Below, one piece after another: positions 22,358 through 30,994 of a DNA stretch of 38,016 bases. Made by a program: the position numbers and the translations under genes. Under the pieces are notes generated by a model. The model made no database searches. It was not told the origin of the DNA and was given only the letters and a program-made list of their open reading frames with translations. How positions within the stretch are numbered: the first letter of the stretch is position 1; each line of letters starts with the position of its first letter. Source of the DNA: an uncultured Collinsella sp. (GTDB taxonomy: Bacteria > Actinomycetota > Coriobacteriia > Coriobacteriales > Coriobacteriaceae); assembly GCA_900547855.1 (NCBI GenBank), contig URIK01000003.1:1-38016 (forward strand). Reading direction: 5' to 3'.

Positions 22358-24115
22358 ATGAACGAGATCAAGTGCCCGCATTGCGGCGAAGTTTTTAAGG
22401 TCGATGCGTCCGGCTATGCGGATATCGTCAAGCAAGTGCGCGATGCTGAGTTCTTGCGTGACCTGGATGAGCGCGTAGCGGCGGCTCGACGCGAGGGCGA
22501 GCAGGCGCTGGAGCTTGAGCGCTCGCGTTCGTCAGCCGCTTTGCAGGAGGCAGAGTCTCAGCGCAACGCTCAGCTTGTCGAGCAGAAGAATGCTGCAGCT
22601 CAGCAGCTGGCACAAGAGGTTGCCAAGCGCGATGCTGAGCTTGCCGAGCTGCGCGCCAAGCTCGAGGGCGCTGCCACAGAGCGCGAGAGTGCAAGCCAGC
22701 GCGCGGCGGTTGAGGCTCGTGCCGATGCTCAAAAGGAAAACGCCGAGCTTCAGCGCGAAATCGATAATTTGCGTGCGCAGTTGGGGCGCAAAGATGATGA
22801 AGCCAGGCTTGCCGAGGCGGCGGCACGCAATGCTGCTCAAAACGACCTGTCCGCGCGCGACGCTCAGATTGCCGAGCTGCAGGCCAGGCTCGCCGCGGCG
22901 GACAAGGCCCAGGAGATGGTGCTTGCCGCTGCCGCGGCAGAGTCGCAGCGTGAGCTCGATGCCGCTCGCAGTGAGGCCGAGCGCGCGCTTACTGACTATC
23001 GCGCGAAGGTGCAAGAGAAGTTTTCCGCCGCAAAGGCTCAGTCCGAGCAAGAGGCCGAGGGCCTGCGTGCCCAGCTGCGCGAGCAGGAACTGATGGCAAA
23101 AATGAACCTGTCAGAGGCGGTTGCCGCGGCGGAGCGAGAGCGCGATGAGGCACGTGCCAAGCTGACGAGCGAGCTGGCGGTGCGCGATTCTCGCGAGGAG
23201 CAAGCCAAGGCGGCACACGAGCTCGAGCTTGCGCAGGCCAAGCGCGCGAGCGATGACCTGATTCGCTACAAGGATGAAGAGATTGAGCGCCTTAAGGACA
23301 TGAAGGTCCGCCTGTCCACCAAGATGGTGGGCGAGTCGCTCGAGCAGCACTGCGAGACCGAGTTCAACCGTCTGCGCATGACGGCGTTTCCCAACGCGTA
23401 CTTCGAGAAAGATAACGATGCGTCCGAGGGTACCAAGGGCGACTTTATCTTCCGCGAGTGCGACGCAAGCGGTAACGAGGTCATTTCGATTATGTTCGAG
23501 ATGAAAAACGAGAACGACGAGACCACGACCAAGCATAAAAACGAGGACTTCTTTAAGAAACTCGATCACGATCGCCGCCAAAAAGGCTGTGAGTACGCGG
23601 TGCTCTGCACGCTGCTCGAGCCCGAGAGCGAGCTCTATAACGCAGGGATAGTCGACGTGAGCTATCGCTACGAGAAGATGTACGTGATTCGCCCGCAGTT
23701 TTTCATTCCCATGATTACGCTTCTTCGCAACGCCGCCATGGGTTCGCTGCGCTATAAGCAGGAGCTAGCGGAGTACAAACAGCAGAATATCGACGTTACG
23801 AACTTCGAAGCCAAGATGGAAAAGTTCAAGAATGATTTCGGTCGCAACTACGAGATCGCGAGCCGCAAGTTCCAAACGGCGATTGATGAGATCGACAAGA
23901 CGATTAGCCATCTGCAGAAAACCAAGGAGGCGTTGCTGTCCTCCGAGAACAATCTGCGCCTAGCCAACAAGAAAGCCGACGATCTTACCATTCGCAAGCT
24001 CACGTGGGGCAACAAGACCATGAAGGCGGCGTTTGACGAGGCGCGCGGGGCTGCGGCAGGGTCAAGCGATGAACCCGCCGAGGCGGATTCGTATGAGGTC
24101 GAGGATGCCGAGTGA
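22358..24115 (+). CDS. DUF2130 protein: zinc knuckle, coiled coil, nuclease-like fold
   Basis: 585 residues from the ATG at 22358 with TGAGGAG upstream. It starts with a CPHCG knuckle (about 5-9); residues about 30-310 are a long Ala/Glu/Arg-rich coiled coil. The DUF2130 core (about 315-550) contains GESLEQHCETEFNRLR, GDFIFRECDASGNEVISIMFEMKNEN and HKNEDFFKKLDHDR. The spacing GDF…EMK resembles the D…ExK of PD-(D/E)XK nucleases, so nuclease activity is a fair guess. The family is widespread and uncharacterised; a link to DNA repair or chromosome structure is only suggested by the architecture. It is convergent with the helicase gene across a shared terminator. Confidence 0.88.
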   Translation: MNEIKCPHCGEVFKVDASGYADIVKQVRDAEFLRDLDERVAAARREGEQALELERSRSSAALQEAESQRNAQLVEQKNAAAQQLAQEVAKRDAELAELRAKLEGAATERESASQRAAVEARADAQKENAELQREIDNLRAQLGRKDDEARLAEAAARNAAQNDLSARDAQIAELQARLAAADKAQEMVLAAAAAESQRELDAARSEAERALTDYRAKVQEKFSAAKAQSEQEAEGLRAQLREQELMAKMNLSEAVAAAERERDEARAKLTSELAVRDSREEQAKAAHELELAQAKRASDDLIRYKDEEIERLKDMKVRLSTKMVGESLEQHCETEFNRLRMTAFPNAYFEKDNDASEGTKGDFIFRECDASGNEVISIMFEMKNENDETTTKHKNEDFFKKLDHDRRQKGCEYAVLCTLLEPESELYNAGIVDVSYRYEKMYVIRPQFFIPMITLLRNAAMGSLRYKQELAEYKQQNIDVTNFEAKMEKFKNDFGRNYEIASRKFQTAIDEIDKTISHLQKTKEALLSSENNLRLANKKADDLTIRKLTWGNKTMKAAFDEARGAAAGSSDEPAEADSYEVEDAE

Positions 24116-24137
24116 GGCATAGCATATAGTGCAAAAA

Positions 24138-24169
24138 CGGGGCCGCTGGTGATGTTGCCAGCGGCCCCG
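24138..24169. terminator. Bidirectional terminator, DUF2130/helicase
   Basis: A perfect 12-bp GC stem (24138-24149 CGGGGCCGCTGG with 24158-24169) has AAAAA on the left and CTTCGTTTCGTT on the right, suited to both convergent genes. Confidence 0.88.
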
Positions 24170-24194
24170 CTTCGTTTCGTTCCATTGTGCCCGG

Positions 24195-26876
24195 CTAGTC
24201 CTCGAGCAGGTCCTCGATAAAGCCGACGCGGTAGTTTTTGAAGATGACCTCGCCGCCGTCTTGCGTGGCGTCCAGATCGACATCGCCCATGATGCCAAAG
24301 TCGTGGTCTCCATCCTCGTCGGCAAAGATCTGGTGCACGTGCCACACGTGCGCGGTCTTCTCGTCGGACTCGTCAATGGAAAACATCGCGGCGCTGCGGG
24401 CATCTCCGTCGGCGAGGATTTCCTCGTGCTGCTCGTGGTAAGCGTCGAGTGCTTTTTGCCAGCGGATCTCGCTCATGCCCCAGTCGTCGTCGAGCTCGCC
24501 CAAGTCGCGAACGTGCTCGCGGACGGCAAGGGTCACGCGGCGGAAGAGTGCGTTGCGCACCAACAGCGTGCAGCCGCGGCGGTCCGCCACGACCTCGTCG
24601 ATGCCCTGCGGCAGCGCAGCATCGAGGGCTGCCGGGTTGCCGGCGTTCTCCCACTCGTCCACCAGGCTCGAGTCCACCGAGCGCACCACAAAGCCCAGCC
24701 ACGAGATAATGTCGCGCAGGCGCTCGTCGCGCTTCTCGATGGGCACGGTACGGTCGAGTGAACGGTAGGCCTCTGCCAGGTAGCGCAGTAAAATGCCCTC
24801 GGAGCGGGCGATGCCGAGCTTTTGAATGTAACCCTTAAAATCGCTCGCGCTTTCCAGCATATCGCGCAGGACACTCTTGGGAGAGAGCTGGTAGTCGTTT
24901 GCCCAAGGCACTTCCTGGCAGTACTTGTCAAAGGCGGCGTCGAGCAAATCCTCGAGCGGCTTTTCGTACGTGACGTCCTGAATGCGCTCCAGACGCTCCT
25001 CATAGTCGACGCCGTCGGCCTTCATTTCGGCCATCGCGCGGTCGCGCGCGGCGCGCTCCTGTGCGCGCAACACCTGCTTGGGGTCCTCGAGCGTTGCCTC
25101 GACCATCGAGATCAGATCCATGGTATAGGTCTCGCTCTCGGGGTCGAGCAGTTCCAGCGCGGCAAGCAAGAACGGCGAGAGCGGCTGATCGAGCGCGAAG
25201 TCCTCGGGCAGGTCGACCGTCAGTGCGTAGTCGATGTCCGGCGCGGCGTCAGCCGGAGCGTCGGGTGCGGGCGGCACCTCGGTGCGCACGACGACGCCGG
25301 AGTCGATGAGCGTGGCGAAGATCTCGTCGGCACGAACCTCGAGTTTTGCCTTTTCCTCGGGAGTCTGCAGGCTTGTCTCGATGAGGTCGTGTACGCGGGC
25401 TCGGGCGTCGCCGCCCTGCTCGACTACGCTAATCACCATGGAGTGTGTGATGCGAAGACGCGGCTTGAGCGTTTCGGGCTGCGTCTCGATCAGGCGCTCA
25501 AAGGTCTGCTTGTTCCAGGTGACAAAGCCCTCGGGGGCCTTCTTCTTTTTAATCTTGCGGAGCTTCTTGGGGTCGTCGCCCGCCTTGGCCATGAGCTTGG
25601 CGTTCTCGATCTCGTGCTCCGGGGCCTCGGCGATGACCATGCCCTCGGTGTCAAAGCCCGAGCGACCGGCGCGACCAGCGATCTGATGGAACTCACGGGC
25701 GCGCAGGCGACGCATCTTATAGCCGTCGAACTTGGTGAGCGCGGTGAGCACCACGGTGTGGATGGGCACGTTGATGCCGACGCCGAGTGTGTCGGTGCCG
25801 CAAATGACGGGCAGTAGGCCCTGCTGTGCCAGGCGCTCGACCAGTAGGCGATAGCGCGGCAGCATACCGGCGTGGTGCACGCCGACGCCGCAGCCAAGCA
25901 AGCGCTTGAGGATCTTGCCGAAGGCCGTCGAGAAGCTCGTGCCCTTGGCTGCCTCCTTGATAGCCTCGCGCTGCTCCTTGCTGGCAATGCCAAAGTTGGC
26001 GAGGGATTGCGCCGTCGCAAGTGCGGCGTCCTGGCTAAAGTGCACGATGTAGAGCGGGGCCTCGCCGCGGCGCATGGCGAGCTCGACGGTGCCCTCGAGC
26101 GAGGTCGTCACGTAGTCGTAGCTCAGCGGCACGGGGCGTGGGGCATCGACGACCAAGTCGCAGGTAGCGCCGGTGTGTTCCTCGAGCGAGGCGGCGATCG
26201 CGGTGACATCGCCGAGCGTGGCGCTCATGAGCATGAATTGCGTGTGAGGCAGGGCGAGCAGTGGCACCTGCCAGGCCCAACCGCGATCGGGGTCGGCAAA
26301 GTAGTGGAACTCGTCCATGGCGACGCAGCCAACATCGGCATCTTCGCCCTCGCGCAGTGCGTCGTTGGCAAGGATTTCTGCCGTGCAGCAGATGACGGGC
26401 GCCTTGGTGTTGATGTGCGTGTCGCCGGTGATCATGCCGACGTTATCGCGGCCGAGCACCTGCACAAGGTCGAAAAACTTCTCACTGACCAGAGCCTTGA
26501 TAGGAGCCGTGTAGTAGCAGCGCTTGCCCTGCGCCATGCCCATAAAGAGCATTCCCAGCGCGACGAGCGATTTACCCGATCCGGTCGGTGTTCCCAAAAT
26601 GACATGGTCACCGGCGGCTAGATCCATGAGGGCCTCTTCCTGGTGGTCCCACAGCTCAATACCGCGATCGCTCGTCCATTCAAAGAAACGTTCGAAGGCC
26701 TGATCGGGCGTGAGCCACGGTTCGGGCTCACTGCCATCCTCGGGCTCCCACCAGGTGGGGGAGAGCGCGCCGAGCGAACCGAACTCGGCTTCGGTTCCCG
26801 TGCCGCCCGAGAATGAGCTGGCGGCTCCGGCGCCGGAAACGGTGCTGGCGGTGGTGTCTGTCGTGGTCTGTGCCAT
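24195..26876 (-). CDS. Ski2/Mtr4-like DExH helicase (DUF3516 type)
   Basis: Start at the ATG at 26876 (893 residues). The longer upstream frame reads through repeat copy 3 and is rejected. After a ~50-residue disordered, Ser/Thr/Gly-rich head come the superfamily 2 motifs: Walker A GTPTGSGKS (95-103), TAPIKALV (Ia), DEFHYF (188-193, DExH), MSATLGD (III), GTDTLGVGIN (V) and HQIAGRAGRSG (VI). This is the actinobacterial DUF3516 subtype related to Ski2/Mtr4 RNA helicases. The C-terminal ~400 residues are helical with KKKKAPEG and an acidic end. It probably unwinds RNA in decay or ribosome maturation. The start lies 124 bp from repeat copy 3. Confidence 0.92.
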   Translation of the reverse strand: MAQTTTDTTASTVSGAGAASSFSGGTGTEAEFGSLGALSPTWWEPEDGSEPEPWLTPDQAFERFFEWTSDRGIELWDHQEEALMDLAAGDHVILGTPTGSGKSLVALGMLFMGMAQGKRCYYTAPIKALVSEKFFDLVQVLGRDNVGMITGDTHINTKAPVICCTAEILANDALREGEDADVGCVAMDEFHYFADPDRGWAWQVPLLALPHTQFMLMSATLGDVTAIAASLEEHTGATCDLVVDAPRPVPLSYDYVTTSLEGTVELAMRRGEAPLYIVHFSQDAALATAQSLANFGIASKEQREAIKEAAKGTSFSTAFGKILKRLLGCGVGVHHAGMLPRYRLLVERLAQQGLLPVICGTDTLGVGINVPIHTVVLTALTKFDGYKMRRLRAREFHQIAGRAGRSGFDTEGMVIAEAPEHEIENAKLMAKAGDDPKKLRKIKKKKAPEGFVTWNKQTFERLIETQPETLKPRLRITHSMVISVVEQGGDARARVHDLIETSLQTPEEKAKLEVRADEIFATLIDSGVVVRTEVPPAPDAPADAAPDIDYALTVDLPEDFALDQPLSPFLLAALELLDPESETYTMDLISMVEATLEDPKQVLRAQERAARDRAMAEMKADGVDYEERLERIQDVTYEKPLEDLLDAAFDKYCQEVPWANDYQLSPKSVLRDMLESASDFKGYIQKLGIARSEGILLRYLAEAYRSLDRTVPIEKRDERLRDIISWLGFVVRSVDSSLVDEWENAGNPAALDAALPQGIDEVVADRRGCTLLVRNALFRRVTLAVREHVRDLGELDDDWGMSEIRWQKALDAYHEQHEEILADGDARSAAMFSIDESDEKTAHVWHVHQIFADEDGDHDFGIMGDVDLDATQDGGEVIFKNYRVGFIEDLLED

Positions 26877-26999
26877 GTGGTTGCTTTCTCTCGCGTTTGT
26901 CCGCCAACTATTATGGCGTAGCGGCGCCGCGGGGTGCCAGCGCGCGAGAAAATGCAGGAAATGGGCGTTCTGCTCAGCCGTTTGGTGCGGTTGCCAGCC

Positions 27000-27118
27000 A
27001 AGTGAGTAGACTTTTTGCGATATCGCGAGCACATGGCTTTTGCGCAAGGGCTCTACCTGCGGTTTTAGTTTTCGTTATGCGGGTTGTGCTTGGCTATTGC
27101 AAAAAAGTCTACTCACTT
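27000..27118. repeat. 119-bp hairpin repeat, copy 3
   Basis: Identical 16-bp ends and 119-bp length, but arms unlike copies 1 and 2: GCGATATCGCGAGCACA on the left matches TGTGCTTGGCTATTGC on the right in inverted form. The central TACCTGCGGTTTT is kept. It lies in the 309-bp gap 26877-27185 between the helicase and trmB, which holds nothing else I recognise. Confidence 0.92.
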
Positions 27119-27185
27119 AGGCTTGAGGGTCGTTCGCCGGCGCCTATTCGCGCTTGTTTGCCGACGTCGCGACCATCAGAAGCCC

Positions 27186-28025
27186 CTAGGACTCTTGCGG
27201 CAGACGCTTCTTGCCCTTGCGGGCGCGGTTTTTAAAGTTCTCGACGGCCTCTTCCATGCCGAGGGGCACGTAGGTGAGCTCATCGAGGTTGTCGGGCAGG
27301 TAACACGCAAGGCTTTGCTCCTGCGCGCGGCCCGCCGCGAGCTGTTCATCGCTGGGCTGCGTGCCGGGTGTGGCGCAGATGCCATAGACGGCGGCGCCCA
27401 TCTCGCGCGTGCGGCATTCATATTCGGTCTCGGGATGTTCGGGATGGTCGCGGCGGACGTCGTCACTTACCCAAAGCGTGTCGTAACCGGCCGCGGCAAA
27501 CTGCCCCAGGGCGTAGTCACGCAATGGCTTGCTGTCGGTTCGCAGCGTTACGGTGGCGCCAACTGCAAAGAGCGGGCGATAGAGCATCAGATGGTCGACA
27601 TGGACGAGTCGTTTTTTGGCGTACTTGGCCTTGGGCTGCGGCGTGGGAAAGTTGATGGTGATGGCATCGAGCTCGCCTGTGGCAAACAGCTGCGGCAGCG
27701 ATGCGGCGCCTCGGGGCAGGACGAGTGCGTTGGTCAGTTCCTGCTCGCAGATTTTCTGCGCGGCATAGGCGATACAGATGGGCTCCTGGTCCATACCGAT
27801 AAAGAGGGTGTTTGGCTCGTGGGCCGCGCGCTCTACAAGGTACGTTCCCTTGCCGCAGCCAAGATCCAGGTGAAGGTGTTCGAATGGCTTGCTGCCTGTG
27901 GGCGCACAGGCCTTGCGCCAATCTCCGGCATAGGCCTCGGGGCTCGTCTCAATCGCATCGGCGTAGCGTTCCAGGCGCTCTTCGAGCACAAAGTTCTTAG
28001 GCGTGCGAACGTGGACGGCTCCCAT
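27186..28025 (-). CDS. trmB: tRNA (guanine-N7)-methyltransferase, TrmB-like
   Basis: 279 residues from the ATG at 28025, AAGGAG 4 nt upstream. Rossmann methyltransferase motifs: LHLDLGCGKGTYLVERA (SAM site, about 53-68), FIGMDQEP and ITINFPTPQPKAKYAKKRLVH, corresponding to TrmB's FPDPWPKxxHxKRR. TEYECRTREMGAAVYG matches the family's C-terminal TxYE…F…G..IY signature. TrmB makes m7G46 in tRNA variable loops. Two signature residues differ (D to T and W to Q in the PDPWPK motif), an unusual but recognisable form. It lies 112 nt from the Trm9-like gene on the same strand; a GGAACGC/GCGTTCC hairpin (about 28046-28069) lies between. Confidence 0.88.
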   Translation of the reverse strand: MGAVHVRTPKNFVLEERLERYADAIETSPEAYAGDWRKACAPTGSKPFEHLHLDLGCGKGTYLVERAAHEPNTLFIGMDQEPICIAYAAQKICEQELTNALVLPRGAASLPQLFATGELDAITINFPTPQPKAKYAKKRLVHVDHLMLYRPLFAVGATVTLRTDSKPLRDYALGQFAAAGYDTLWVSDDVRRDHPEHPETEYECRTREMGAAVYGICATPGTQPSDEQLAAGRAQEQSLACYLPDNLDELTYVPLGMEEAVENFKNRARKGKKRLPQES

Positions 28026-28137
28026 GAGGCTCCTTGGTCATAAGTATGGAACGCTTAGCTGCGCGTTCCGTCAATGGATTGGAAGGGGGCGATTTGCCCG
28101 AAAGATGCGGTGCGGCTCGACGGCGAGTCGTCGGTGC

Positions 28138-29010
28138 CTACAGGCGCTTGAGAATCACATAGCGGTTGAGTTCGCCGCTACGACCGTCGGCATGGAAGCG
28201 CTCAAGCTCACGCACGGGGACCTCGCCGCTCTTGTAGAACGTACGCACGCCGCGCACCAGGTCGGTGATCTGCTGATCGTCAAAGTGATGGCAATAGCGG
28301 TAGGCGTGGCGGTCGTTTTGCCAGCCAATGAGATGGTCACCGGCTTCAAACTGCGCGGAATCGTAACCCTCAAACGGCGGGGTGAGCTCGGCGCGGGCCT
28401 CGGCGCGAACGGCCTTGCGCGCCATGCGCTCATCGTTCATAAACTCCCAAAAGCTGATGGCGATGATGCCGCCCGGGCGCGTCTGGCGCACCAGGGCGTC
28501 GAGCACGCGTACGCGGTACTCGCACGACGGCACGTGGTGCATAAAACCAAAGCAGACCGAGATGTCGGCGAGCGGGGCGTCGAAAAGCACGTCGGGTGTC
28601 TCGGCGGGGTTGAGCTTCATAAGGGCATCGAGCACGTCGAGTTCCTGGAAGTGCAGGTTGGGAATGCGCAGGGCGTGACCGTGCGCATCGATAGCCAAAT
28701 CCTGACACGAGTCAACACCATAGAACTCAAACGGGCAGCTGGCGTCTGCCGAGGGGTTTGCGCCATCGACGCCCTTGGCGGCAAGTGTACCGCCGGCGGC
28801 AAAGTTCTCGAATCGCATATTGCCGCAGGCAAGATCGAAGACGCGGACGGGATGCTCGATCGTGGCGACGTCGAGCTGTTCGAGCGCAATGTCCATGGTG
28901 CGCACCCAGCCGGGCCACGGGGCCTGGCGCGTATCGGAGAAGGAGGCGGAGTGCTCGCGATAGAACGTGTTGTTGAGCTGGATGAGCGATGAGGCGAAAT
29001 CGCGGTTCAC
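28138..29010 (-). CDS. Trm9-like SAM-dependent methyltransferase
   Basis: A GTG at 29010 preceded by ACGGAGGGAG is preferred (290 residues); an ATG at 29058 has a weak site. Class I methyltransferase motifs: VFDLACGNMRFENF (SAM site), YGVDSC, and FMHHVPSCEYRVRVLDALVRQTRPGG. Two stretches resemble the eukaryotic Trm9/ALKBH8 family: the N-terminal FYREHSASFSDTRQAPWPGW (Trm9: HFSxTRxxPWP) and the HH…RV…L…LRPGG…W region. Trm9 methylates the carboxyl of cm5U34 in tRNA. Elp3, which makes cm5U, is encoded 2 kb away, supporting a tRNA role. There is no Trm112 partner in the window. Family membership is inferred by eye. Confidence 0.7.
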   Translation of the reverse strand: MNRDFASSLIQLNNTFYREHSASFSDTRQAPWPGWVRTMDIALEQLDVATIEHPVRVFDLACGNMRFENFAAGGTLAAKGVDGANPSADASCPFEFYGVDSCQDLAIDAHGHALRIPNLHFQELDVLDALMKLNPAETPDVLFDAPLADISVCFGFMHHVPSCEYRVRVLDALVRQTRPGGIIAISFWEFMNDERMARKAVRAEARAELTPPFEGYDSAQFEAGDHLIGWQNDRHAYRYCHHFDDQQITDLVRGVRTFYKSGEVPVRELERFHADGRSGELNRYVILKRL

Positions 29011-29277
29011 GGCGCGGAACTCCCTCCGTTGGCGGTGCGGAATAAACAGTACGACCATACTACCGTTAACGCCGCAACGGGGACAACCAAGCTACGGGTC
29101 ATTGCTTTGTTTGGACACATTTCCGCAGCTCATATGCACCCGCAACCGCCGGTTGTCAAAAATCTCACTAGAATAGGTGGCATGATTTTGGCGGTGGCGG
29201 ATAGATTTTTAACTGTGCAAGGCGCCTTAAGAACAAAAACGGTCCGGCGGCACGGCTGGCATCACATAGGAGGAACC

Positions 29278-30000
29278 ATGAATGTAGAAACTGCGCAGCG
29301 GCTCGCCGACCTTCGTCGCAGCAAGGGTTTTAGCCAAGAAGGGCTGGCGCGAAAGCTGGGGCTGTCGCGCCAGGCAGTCAGTAAATGGGAGCGCGCGGAG
29401 AGCTCGCCCGATACCGAGAACCTGATCTCACTCGCCAAACTCTATGGCGTGAGCCTAGACGAGCTGCTCAATCCGAGCGACGAGATCGAGGACGATATCG
29501 AGTTTGAGAACGAGGACCGCGCCCGTCAGCGCGAGGCCGAGGCGGCAGAGCGTGCTCGCACCCATGAGGCGGCGGCGCGCGCTACCGAGGCGGCAACGCA
29601 GGCGAGTGATGCTGCGGCCAAGGCGGCGCAAGCGGCAAGCTGGAGTGCGCAGGCCGCCAATGCCGCTACGGCGCAGGCGACGAGTGGCACTGCGGTTGGC
29701 TCGACTCCGGTGAAGGGCCCGTTCCAGTCGTTCCCGTATTGGGCCGTGTGTTGGCTACTGTTCTTTTTACTGATGTTCCTGGTTGGTGCCAGCCCCTTTC
29801 CCGCACTGATCTTCTTTACGATTCCTATCTATCACTGGGTGGCACGTGCGCTTGATGGCGATTGGGCACGTGGGGATATCCAGGTTGGTCCGGTGCCGGC
29901 GGTCGCTAGGACTAAGGGGGAAGACGTTTCCACTGCGGTTGACGCTGGCATGGCTGCCGCGGCCACCGCTGAGCCGAGTGCCAAAGAGGGTGATGAATGA
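29278..30000 (+). CDS. XRE regulator with Ala-rich linker and membrane segments
   Basis: 240 residues, start ATG 29278 with TAGGAGG. Residues about 5-60 are an XRE helix-turn-helix (RLADLRRSKGFSQEGLARKLGLSRQAVSKWERAESSPD). Then comes an acidic, alanine-rich helical linker (about 75-145) and two hydrophobic segments (WAVCWLLFFLLMFLVGA and FPALIFFTIPIYHW), so the DNA-binding head appears tethered to the membrane. Its stop overlaps the start of the next gene (ATGA at 29997-30000), implying coupled translation. It is plausibly a membrane-bound sensor-regulator, with the DUF4097 protein as partner or target. It is divergent from the Trm9-like gene across a 267-bp gap with no clear promoter. Confidence 0.85.
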   Translation: MNVETAQRLADLRRSKGFSQEGLARKLGLSRQAVSKWERAESSPDTENLISLAKLYGVSLDELLNPSDEIEDDIEFENEDRARQREAEAAERARTHEAAARATEAATQASDAAAKAAQAASWSAQAANAATAQATSGTAVGSTPVKGPFQSFPYWAVCWLLFFLLMFLVGASPFPALIFFTIPIYHWVARALDGDWARGDIQVGPVPAVARTKGEDVSTAVDAGMAAAATAEPSAKEGDE

Positions 30001-30896
30001 TGAAGCTTTCGCATGAATCCAAGGTACGCTTGGGCGTTGGCATCGGAGCGTTCGTGCTCATCATCGGACTTGTCTTTGGCATTTCGCGGACATTGATTCA
30101 TTTTGATGGTCCGTGGGATCTCGACGATGTTGTATCCGGCTTGTCTGGTATGGACGATGCGCTTGACGAGGACGATCTTTTGGATAGCGGTAACTATTCC
30201 GCTCGGCCTCAACAGCTTTCGAGCGAAACGTTTGATGCCGACGCGTTCACATCGCTTGATTTGGACGTGACGCCGGGCACGGTCGAGGTCAAACACGTCT
30301 CCGGCGGGCCAGTGCGCGTAATTGAAAGCGGTCGCGTGGCAACGGGGACCGTTGCCTTCGATGCGGCAACCCAGAACCTGGCCGAAATCAAGGGTTCTAC
30401 GCTCAAGATTCGCCAGTTCGATTGCGATGACGAGCGCGCCATTGACCGCACGGTTACCGTCGAACTGCCGCGCGATGTTGCCGATAACATGGTGGGCATC
30501 ACAGCGAATGTGGGATCGGGTGATCTGACGGTCGCGGGCATTGCGTGTCATGACCTCAACCTGACTTTGGACTCGGGAGACGTCGAGTTTACGGGTACCG
30601 TGACCGATACCCTGAATGCCGAGGTCGGTTCGGGCGATGTGACGTTCGAGCTCTACCAGGCCCCCGCGAAGTCGATGGACGTGAGCGTGGGCTCGGGCGA
30701 TGTGGAGATGACGGTTCCGAACTCGACGGGCTTTAAGGCGAGCCTCACCTTGGGCAGCGGCGACTTCGAGAGCGATTTCCTTCCTCTTGGCTACGACGGC
30801 GAGACCGTTTTGAATCTTGAATTCGATAACGGCGATAAGTCTGCCACGTATCGTTTTGAGGTCGGTTCGGGCGACATGTCGTTTGATTCGGAGTGA
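29997..30896 (+). CDS. DUF4097-family membrane-anchored beta protein
   Basis: 299 residues from the ATG at 29997, overlapping the previous stop by 4 nt. One N-terminal membrane anchor (residues about 12-32: GVGIGAFVLIIGLVFGISRTL) is followed by an acidic stretch and a repetitive beta-strand domain with VGSGDLTV, LDSGDVEFTG, VGSGDVTFE, VGSGDVEMTV, LGSGDFESD and VGSGDMSF. Such GSGD-spaced strands are typical of DUF4097, including LiaG-like proteins of envelope-stress loci, which form a right-handed beta solenoid on the outer face. Its role is unknown; the XRE neighbour suggests an envelope-sensing unit. A terminator follows. Confidence 0.88.
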   Translation: MMKLSHESKVRLGVGIGAFVLIIGLVFGISRTLIHFDGPWDLDDVVSGLSGMDDALDEDDLLDSGNYSARPQQLSSETFDADAFTSLDLDVTPGTVEVKHVSGGPVRVIESGRVATGTVAFDAATQNLAEIKGSTLKIRQFDCDDERAIDRTVTVELPRDVADNMVGITANVGSGDLTVAGIACHDLNLTLDSGDVEFTGTVTDTLNAEVGSGDVTFELYQAPAKSMDVSVGSGDVEMTVPNSTGFKASLTLGSGDFESDFLPLGYDGETVLNLEFDNGDKSATYRFEVGSGDMSFDSE

Positions 30897-30943
30897 CGGG
30901 CGGCTATCGAAGACTTATAAACCATAGCTGCGCTGTTTGATGG

Positions 30944-30975
30944 AGGCGCCGGAGCCGTGACGGGCTTCGGCGCCT
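30944..30975 (+). terminator. Terminator after the DUF4097 gene
   Basis: AGGCGCCGGAGCC pairs with GGGCTTCGGCGCCT (near-perfect) and is followed by TTGCCTTT. It ends only about 20 nt before the elp3 start. Confidence 0.75.
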
Positions 30976-30994
30976 TTGCCTTTACAATGGGGTC

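Noticed and set aside
26877..27047. N-terminal extension of the Ski2-like helicase
   Set aside because: It would translate half of repeat copy 3 (KVYSL) and lacks a ribosome site; the ATG at 26876 fits family starts better.
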